64,000 nucleotides of DNA from Mikania micrantha (taxonomy: Eukaryota > Streptophyta > Magnoliopsida > Asterales > Asteraceae), in the NCBI GenBank assembly GCA_009363875.1, contig CM018690.1, positions 2,220,788 to 2,284,787 of the forward strand, given 5' to 3'. Every line of letters begins with the position of its first letter. Position 1 is the first letter of the stretch. Position numbers and translations under genes: made by a program. The notes under the pieces are model-generated. The model ran no database searches. It was not told where the DNA came from and saw only the letters and a program-made list of their open reading frames with translations. This document shows positions 57,937 to 64,000 of this stretch, in pieces.

Positions 57937-58438
57937 GTGAGTTCACGGCCCCTTTTTACTTTTCTAACCTTTGGGGGAGAAAACACTGCACTACAACTGT
58001 TTTAGAACAACAACTCATTTTATTTATGTATGGACATGCTTTATCATTATATGTATATGTGTGGGCCCCTATCACAACTAAAAGTCCTCGCGATACTCCA
58101 CGGACCGTTAATAGCATAACACCTAGCATGGTAATCTTGAATAGTACTATTTGGGCCTGACAAGCCCCACTACACCCGACTGGAGGTCGGAACAGTGCAA
58201 TATTGACCAACACTTTGCCATTGTCTCGTGATAACATGGCGGGAGGCACAATCTGTCAGCTTCGGTACCATCCACAATATAATATAACTGTATTGACAAG
58301 CTATCAATCGATACTGCATTGTAATGATATGTAAATCTGCAAAACTCTTACTTTAAACATTTTGATGTTTACTACTTATGAAAAACCTGTGCTCTCACCA
58401 ACCATTGTGTTGACCCTTTTACTCGCATGTTTTCTCAG
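57937..58438 (+). other. Candidate intron in the C2 LTR
   Basis: Donor TATCAG|GTGAGTTCACGG starts at 57937, and acceptor GTTTTCTCAG|GTAACT ends at 58438. GTGTTGACC lies about 30 bases before the AG, with a pyrimidine-rich stretch between. The 502-base length is close to introns at the same place in A, B and G. Confidence 0.6.
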
Positions 58439-58824
58439 GTAACTAATGCACGCGCACAAGGAATCTAGGATGCTAGGATGGAGTCCATGCATCTACATAT
58501 GTGTCTTAGGCTCTTAAACATTTACTATCATTTTGTTATGTTATGACATCTTAAACATCTTTAATCGCTTCCGCAAACTTTAAATTTATGATGTTCTGAA
58601 AACTGTTTTAAAATAACGCTTCCGCAACTTACGAACTGTATTTGTTTTGAGATTGTATAACTTCCGCAACTCTGATTTTGCAAATCGATTTATCCATGTA
58701 ATTGGATGTACGTATATAACCAGACATGTAGGTCTCGTATGTTGTGTGACCGGAGACTGCGATCCTGACAGTCTGCTGCCGCTCGCGCCCCGGAAGGGAC
58801 GGGATTTCTCGGGGTGCGACAGAT

Positions 58825-58838
58825 TGGTATCAGAGACT
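58825..58838 (+). other. Primer binding site of C2
   Basis: TGGTATCAGAGACT follows the LTR by three bases. It matches the initiator-Met-tRNA site over the first 11 bases. Confidence 0.8.
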
Positions 58839-58996
58839 CCGGTTATTGCGAATTAGGTTTGCATTTAGTGAACTTAGTCTATAACCATTAGTCTCCACAC
58901 AACACATAGTGATTAGTATTAGTACTACTTGCATACATTACCGTACATATACACAATACGCACATTTTTGATATGGGGTCACTGTCGTAATCATCT

Positions 58997-59227
58997 ATGC
59001 TCACATTCGACGAGAAGGAACGGATTGTTCCTACACCTTCAGTATCAACACTATCGGTAGCAGCTGGGTTACCAAAACGAACCAAATATCGCCCGAAGGC
59101 AACGCGTCTGAGCCATCGCAAGAGGAGCAGCCGGTACGCATATGCTACATCACCGGTGCCCGAATCGAAGAGGCGACGACAAAAGCTGATCGGTGATGAA
59201 ACCACCGCAAATCAAGGGATGAAATAG
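58997..59227 (+). pseudogene. C2 leader ORF remnant, N-terminal
   Basis: A 76-codon frame starts about 170 bases after the primer site, the same distance as the leader ORF of element A. The product is basic and Pro/Ser-rich (LPKRTKYRPKATRLSHRKRS). I do not recognise it, and resemblance to the A protein is not evident. It is probably a remnant of an accessory frame, or chance. Confidence 0.3.
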
Positions 59228-60211
59228 GCCCTGTGGCTCAACCTTGATTGGAAAACATTGATTTCCTTTCCAACTCCTAAACAACATTCCCGTAGCCCTT
59301 TTGGTACTACCGCACTTACTACTTACAAGGATAACATGGGAAGATACCAAACCCAACTCCTAGTCACTCATAGAATGTCACTAAACGGACATTGTCGCTT
59401 GAGTTAAAAGAGGAATAGAGTGACCATGCGGAGAAATTTCATTACTGGTGCATACGAAACTCCTTGGCTGCTAAGTGGTCATCCACAAGCAGCTACACTA
59501 GCACTCACATAATGAGTGTCTCAACATCAAGTGACTTAAGGAAAACGCGCTCAAGCCAAATGGCTATCCATATGGGATCTATGCAAGACCCAATACTATC
59601 ATTCAACTCACGTAACTATCCCAAGTATTAGTTTCGATAGGCTATTCAGCCATACCTCATATGACTCTTGTTTGAATCTTGATATCATGAATAAACTCTG
59701 AATCCAGTAAAACCTAATAGCTCTAAGAAGGAGGAACTAGAATTCCTACGTAAGGTAAATTGACGATCATGGTGCGCAACATAATCGTGAATTTATAGGT
59801 ACGCATGAATTCTGGCAAATTCTATTATGAGTCTATTTCTGAAAACACATACATTGATATTCGCTTATCCCTCACTCTGATAGTTGCAACCGAATTCGAA
59901 CAACGAATCAAGATTTCAACATAACATTCATCAAATTCCCAGCCATAGTTCGGATTACCATATATCCCCGAAGACCTCATGTTGCGACTTTACACTTCAC
60001 ATGAAGTAATGTATCAAATTTTTGATAAGGACCATGACAAGGATCCTGAGGAGGACCCCTTGGAAGAGCCACCCGACAATACATTTCTCATACTAGACTC
60101 ACTTGAGCCCAAGAGGCAGTGTCTTGAGTTGGATTGACTTGTGACCTGACCTGGGCAAACAACCGAATCGAGTGTCTTGCAAAGGAACTGAGATATACGA
60201 ATGCCCAATAA
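59228..60211 (+). other. C2 leader
   Basis: No uninterrupted frame is seen except a short acidic one at 60009-60137 (KDHDKDPEEDPLEEPP). The region probably represents decayed leader coding sequence. Confidence 0.35.
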
Positions 60212-60418
60212 GCAGGACATTGTAGCATAGTCAACAAGCTGGGGCGGGATATAACCCAGTTGATTTCAATATTCCAGGCAGCCGAAGACCGGGCTGCCAT
60301 CGCTAAAGCTAGAATCGAAGAGTGGGAAAACAAGGTCGTCGATCCAGTCCCAGAAGAACCTGACACTAAGGAAGAGGAACCAGTGTCGGATGTTGATTTT
60401 GAATTCCACTATCGATAA
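60212..60418 (+). pseudogene. C2 leader ORF remnant, C-terminal
   Basis: This frame opens after TAA at 60209 and ends at TAA 60416. It encodes a helical stretch (IFQAAEDRAAIAKARIEEWE) followed by an acidic tail (PEEPDTKEEEPVSDVDFEF). Such composition fits a coiled-coil protein end. It has no membrane segment, unlike the leader protein of A. Confidence 0.35.
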
Positions 60419-60655
60419 TGCGTTCGATTAACTTAGCATAGACCTAGTAGAGACAGGTTGCGTCTCTTTACTCGAAACTTTGGAATACTAGCGTCTTGGG
60501 TATTAAATAAATTGTAGCCAGTACAACTTATTATATATATCAAGACTAATAACTGTTATTGAAAATTTTGTCTATGCCAATCAATACATGTTTTCTTACC
60601 GTATCAATCACACGCTACATTAGTCATTAGACCTATACTAACACTCATTCTCGCT

Positions 60656-60788
60656 ATGAAGATCATGGCTGGAAGACACAAAGGACGCAGGAACGCAGTA
60701 GGACGAGGAAACATTAACCTCACTGCAACAGAACTGAATGCACTCATCAACGAGCGAGTTGATGAAGCACTAGCTGCACGAGAGAATA
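60656..60788 (+). pseudogene. C2 gag, first part
   Basis: Starting at ATG 60656 or 60665 (MAGRHKGRRNAVGRG), this is the N-terminus of a chromovirus gag (LTATELNALINERVDEALAA). It is interrupted after AGAGAATA by solo LTR B3 and continues in the same frame at 63801, so before the insertion it was one frame. Confidence 0.75.
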
Positions 60789-61121
60789 TGTCACACCCCC
60801 AATTTCCCATTCGTGGTGTCAGTCCACGTGGGTGTGACGTGTCCAGAATCACAGCTCAAGGTCATATAGAACAACTCTATATGCGTTTACAAATCCAAGT
60901 TTGACACATACACTTGATAAAATAGTTTGCAGCGGAAAATAAAGTTATCATAACATGCAGCGGAAAGATAGTTGTTTATACAGCGGAAATTAAATTGTCA
61001 ACACAACATTGTTTAAACATAACCCAAAAGTAATTGTTTTTCAAAAGACTGATAACATGAATGCGGGATCCTATGCCCATAATCCCTAATGTGCATTCCT
61101 GCTCCATAGTCAGCTAGTTAC

Positions 61122-61594
61122 CTGAGAATACAAGTTAGAAAAAGTGTCAACACAATGGTTGGTGAGTTCACAGGTTTTGATATACATATAGTAATGAAAG
61201 TGTGTCATGCTGTTTATCAAATGTTAGTACCGAGCCCTAGGCCCAAAGTGTCAGTGCGTCACTACCGAACTAGACTTGTTTGTCCTTGCCTCCGCTATGC
61301 CTCGTATGCATAGCAAGTTAGGTCAGAGTTTGCACGGGTTAAGACATCCAGTTAACATAGTGCCCCGTGGGGTTAGTCATTCCCTAATGGATCCATCCAA
61401 ATCTACCACGTTGTTCGTACATTAACGGTAAGACTTTGTGAGGGCTTAATACGAGTTCAACACTTAATGTTTGTCCGATAAACCAGCATACACAAAAATG
61501 TTTGTAATAGCAATAATGTTTGACTCGATGCAACTAGTATTCTCCCCCTATTTAAAAGCGTTTGAAAAAGAGTAAAGAGGGGCCGTAAACTCAC
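61122..61594 (-). other. Candidate intron in LTR B3
   Basis: The donor is CTAAA|GTGAGTTTACGG (weakened from AAG in B1 and B2 to AAA) and the acceptor is TATTCTCAG|GTAAC at 61122. Other signals are as in B1. Confidence 0.45.
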
Positions 61595-61779
61595 TTTAGT
61601 GATGATAGTAGTAGATCAAGCGTAAGCTCCTTGAAGAAGTAGCACGTTGGTCACCGGGAACCTATACCGTATACCGTACGTGAGTTCGTGTAAGTGACCG
61701 TGCTAGTGTTTGTGTTAGTGCTCGTGTTCGTGTCCAACAACCCTTGGTTGTTCATGTTTGTCCGTGTCGGTCCACAATG

Positions 61780-61875
61780 ACCGTGTTTGCTCGTGTTGGT
61801 CCACATTGACCGTGTTTGACCATGTTTGACCGTGTTTGACCGTGTTTGACCGTGTTTAACCGTGTTTGACCAAAG
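61780..61875. repeat. CCGTGTTTGA decamer repeat in B3
   Basis: About seven imperfect copies of GACCGTGTTT occur in tandem, fewer in B1 (1010-1035) and B2 (35560-35590). The copy number is therefore variable between LTRs. Confidence 0.75.
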
Positions 61876-63288
61876 TTGACCGTGTCAAGTCAACGACCCG
61901 TTGGTGAACCATGTGACGGTTGTGAATCGTGTAGCAATTGTGTAAGTGTTCGTCGTGTGCAAAACGCGCAAGTCGCGTCTATGGACAACTTACTATTTAT
62001 AGTAAGTTTCCATTTTTGGAAGGTTCACAAAGCATATCGGTTTTAGAGTTCTAGCATGCTCATTAGTCCTACGGGATCATGTTAACACATAGCACATCAT
62101 CGTACGGATTCACATAAGTCGTTTATAACATGTTAGTGCACAAAAGTTTCCTAAAATGGAAAGTTTCCATTTATAGCATTCGTGACATCGGAAACCATCT
62201 AACTTAGCATCTAGTCATCATATTATAGTATAATAAATCATTTAGCATGTTCAAATCATACAAAATGTTCATAAGTTGGTTTTTGTAAAAATAAAGTTAC
62301 TATAAATAGTAACTTTGTAGTTTTTGCATCAAATAACCATTTAAACATTTCTAAACAACCTTTCATATCATCTTTCATCATAATATGTCATCTAACAACA
62401 TTTAATCATGTCAACATAACCGATTTCATCACCTATCAACATTTTAACTAGAAAAGTTACTAAAAATAGTAATAACACCAAATATGACCATAAACATCAT
62501 CAAGATCACATTCTTAGGTTTCTAATCATCGTAATATCATCCAAATAGCAATCCCCCATACATGCATGTTCATCGTATACACCAAATCATCAATTTGTAA
62601 CTAAAAAGTTACCAAAAATAGCAAGTTTGCCTCTAAATCACATTTTGACCATCATAATCACAATCTATTCTTGCAAGGACACTTATACATTATCATGAAT
62701 CATTTCAACATCAACAAAACTATCTAAAATGCCTTAGATCATACATGCATGGCAATATAACATCACAAAACATCACTTTAAGCAACAAGACCCACACTCA
62801 TCATCATAGATCATCACAAAACTCAATCTAATCATCTTAGATCATCAAGAAATATCATAAAATCAACAAACCCAGAAGATAAATTCGTGCATGTGAGTCC
62901 ATGGTGATTGCATGTGGGTTTTAACACTTGCATGTGTGTAATGGATGTGAAAGTGGGTTTTAAGCATAGAACTACCTTCTAGGGCTCCTTGAACAATAAG
63001 ATAATGGATGAGTAGCCCCTGAACCTTCTGAGATGGCTGGATTCGACAGAAAGAAGATGGTGATGGTAGTTTCAAGCTTCAAGTGTGGTATTCAAGCTTC
63101 AAACCTTCAAACTTTCAAGTTTTGGGGCTTCAAGAGGTCTTCAATGGCTTCCAAGGGATCAAATGGTAAGTTGCAGGTGTTCTAGGAGGGGAATAGGTCG
63201 GATGGTTGAGTGTGAGCCGAGTGAAATGATGAGGATAGAGTGTAATGATGATCTTGGAAGTTTAAAAAGAAAATCTGCGAATCTAGGT

Positions 63289-63420
63289 GTCAGGCGTATC
63301 GCCTGACGTGGGCGGTTTCATCCTGTCGTTACGCGCGGATGAGCAGGCGTGCGAGGCGCCTTCTGTGTCCCGCGCGCATCGCCTGTCGAGGGCGTATCGG
63401 GTCTGGCGTACCGCCTGGCA
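63289..63420 (-). promoter_or_regulatory. Dyad array of B3
   Basis: GTCAGGCG-TAT-CGCCTGAC is a perfect dyad at 63289-63307. TGGCGTACCGCCTGGCA and CGCGCATCGCC copies follow. The arm sequence differs from B1 and B2 (GTCGCG type) although the LTR family is the same. Confidence 0.65.
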
Positions 63421-63800
63421 TAAATGTCAAGCCCAATAAGCTTGCTTTGTTGTTCTGGGCCCATTCTTACCCGTTTCTCGACTATAAAACATCATTCGAG
63501 CGTCGTTTGGACTCTATTGGTCAATTATTTGTCACAATTGACTGGTGAAGTGTTTCGTGCAGTTTCGAGTGTTGTGCTACACAATGTGCTAGACGTTCAC
63601 CAACGTTCGTGTGTTTTGACACATGTGTGCTGTTTGTTGATAATTCTACGAATTATCTAGTCATATGCCAGTGTTCGTACTGTCGTGCCACGTGTCACAC
63701 TAAATTAATCTAATTCTAGTGCCACGTGTACATAATGCATTTAAATAAACATTTAAATAAAACCAAAGCTGACCTGGAAATTACGGGGTGTCACAGAATA

Positions 63801-64000
63801 ATCGTAACCAAAACCCACCGAACCAAGGAGCAAATCCTAAACCACCCCACTGCACATTCAAAACATTCTTAGACTGCAAACCACATCCTTTCAATGGAAC
63901 GGAGGGTGCTGCCGGTCTCCTCCGATGGATTGAGAAATTGGAATCGGCTTTCATCCTGAGCAACTGTAGGGTCAAAGATCGTGTGAGGTACGCAACAGGA
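63801..64000 (+). pseudogene. C2 gag, second part (runs off the window)
   Basis: The gag frame resumes after the B3 insertion with a Asn/Pro-rich linker, then CTFKTFLDCKPHPFNGTEGA and LLRWIEKLES, which align with the gag of element A (CTYKYFASCNPPTFTGKEGA). The C-terminus lies outside the window. Confidence 0.8.

Larger units (their letters stand above)
56201..58821 (+). mobile_element. 5' LTR of plus-strand family C element (C2)
   Basis: It runs from TGTGACACCC to GGGTGCGACA (2621 bases) and is followed by a GAT spacer and primer site. Internal signals are a dyad array (56588-56720), a TATA box (56736) and a candidate intron (57937-58438). It is the most intact example of the shared LTR plan. 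It interrupts D2. Confidence 0.9.
60789..63795 (-). mobile_element. Solo LTR B3 inserted in gag
   Basis: It is 3007 bases, from TGTCACACCCCC to GGGTGTCACA, with a perfect 5-base duplication GAATA (60784-60788 and 63796-63800). It is a minus-strand family B LTR. It has a decamer run CCGTGTTTGA (about 61780-61870), a dyad array (63289-63420) and a candidate intron (61594 to 61122). Confidence 0.92.

Overview
The window is repeat-rich plant nuclear DNA. It contains plant-type Ty3/gypsy chromovirus coding regions, initiator-Met-tRNA primer sites, MITEs, one spliced universal stress protein gene and a decayed PWWP-domain gene. The long chromovirus LTRs suggest a eudicot, perhaps Asteraceae, but that guess rests on general resemblance only. 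Family letters A-J are labels used only here.

Layout. 46-3947: LTR of family B with a decayed pol fragment (element reads on the minus strand). 3948-7947: long family E LTR (plus) ending in an inverted copy of its own start. 7948-11277: unassigned sequence and the leader of family G. 11278-13941: G 5' LTR. 13942-15129: LTR fragment H. 15130-32867: a minus-strand family C LTR split by two nested insertions, the D1 solo LTR (16930-21419, target duplication ATGCA) and a full-length young chromovirus A (21486-32017, target duplication TCAAA). 32868-34898: LTR-like fragment F. 34899-37468: truncated B LTR. 37469-45753: non-coding large LTR element I, itself carrying solo LTR J (42204-43986). 45754-50400: the only gene island, a PWWP pseudogene and a four-exon universal stress protein gene. 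50400-53185: AT-rich DNA with two MITEs. 53186-56200: truncated D2 LTR. 56201-64000: 5' end of a plus-strand family C element (LTR, primer site, leader, gag), with gag split by a family B solo LTR (target duplication GAATA).

Two features recur in the chromovirus LTRs and are the main discoveries proposed. (1) Nearly every LTR has a candidate spliceosomal intron: a strong donor (mostly AG|GTGAGTT), then 0.47-1.6 kb later a TGTTGAC branch-like motif, a pyrimidine run and TTTCTCAG|GT. The donor is complementary to a conserved TGAACTCACC just before the branch motif, and the pairing co-varies between families. (2) Arrays of short dyads sit just upstream of the TATA box. Their arms change between copies but stay complementary (for example GTCGCG-GTA-CGCGAC, CTTCGCG-GTA-CGCGAAG, ATCGCG-GTA-CGCGAT). 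The longer LTRs D, E and H also carry dense, family-specific motif arrays downstream of the TATA box (CGAACC, GGCCCA, TTCGTACGAA, CTTCCGAAG, ATCGAT). Element A adds a 220-residue open reading frame between primer site and gag, with a predicted coiled coil and C-terminal membrane anchor.

All homology calls were made by eye. Ends of truncated elements are approximate to a few tens of bases; ends supported by TG..CA and target duplications are exact.
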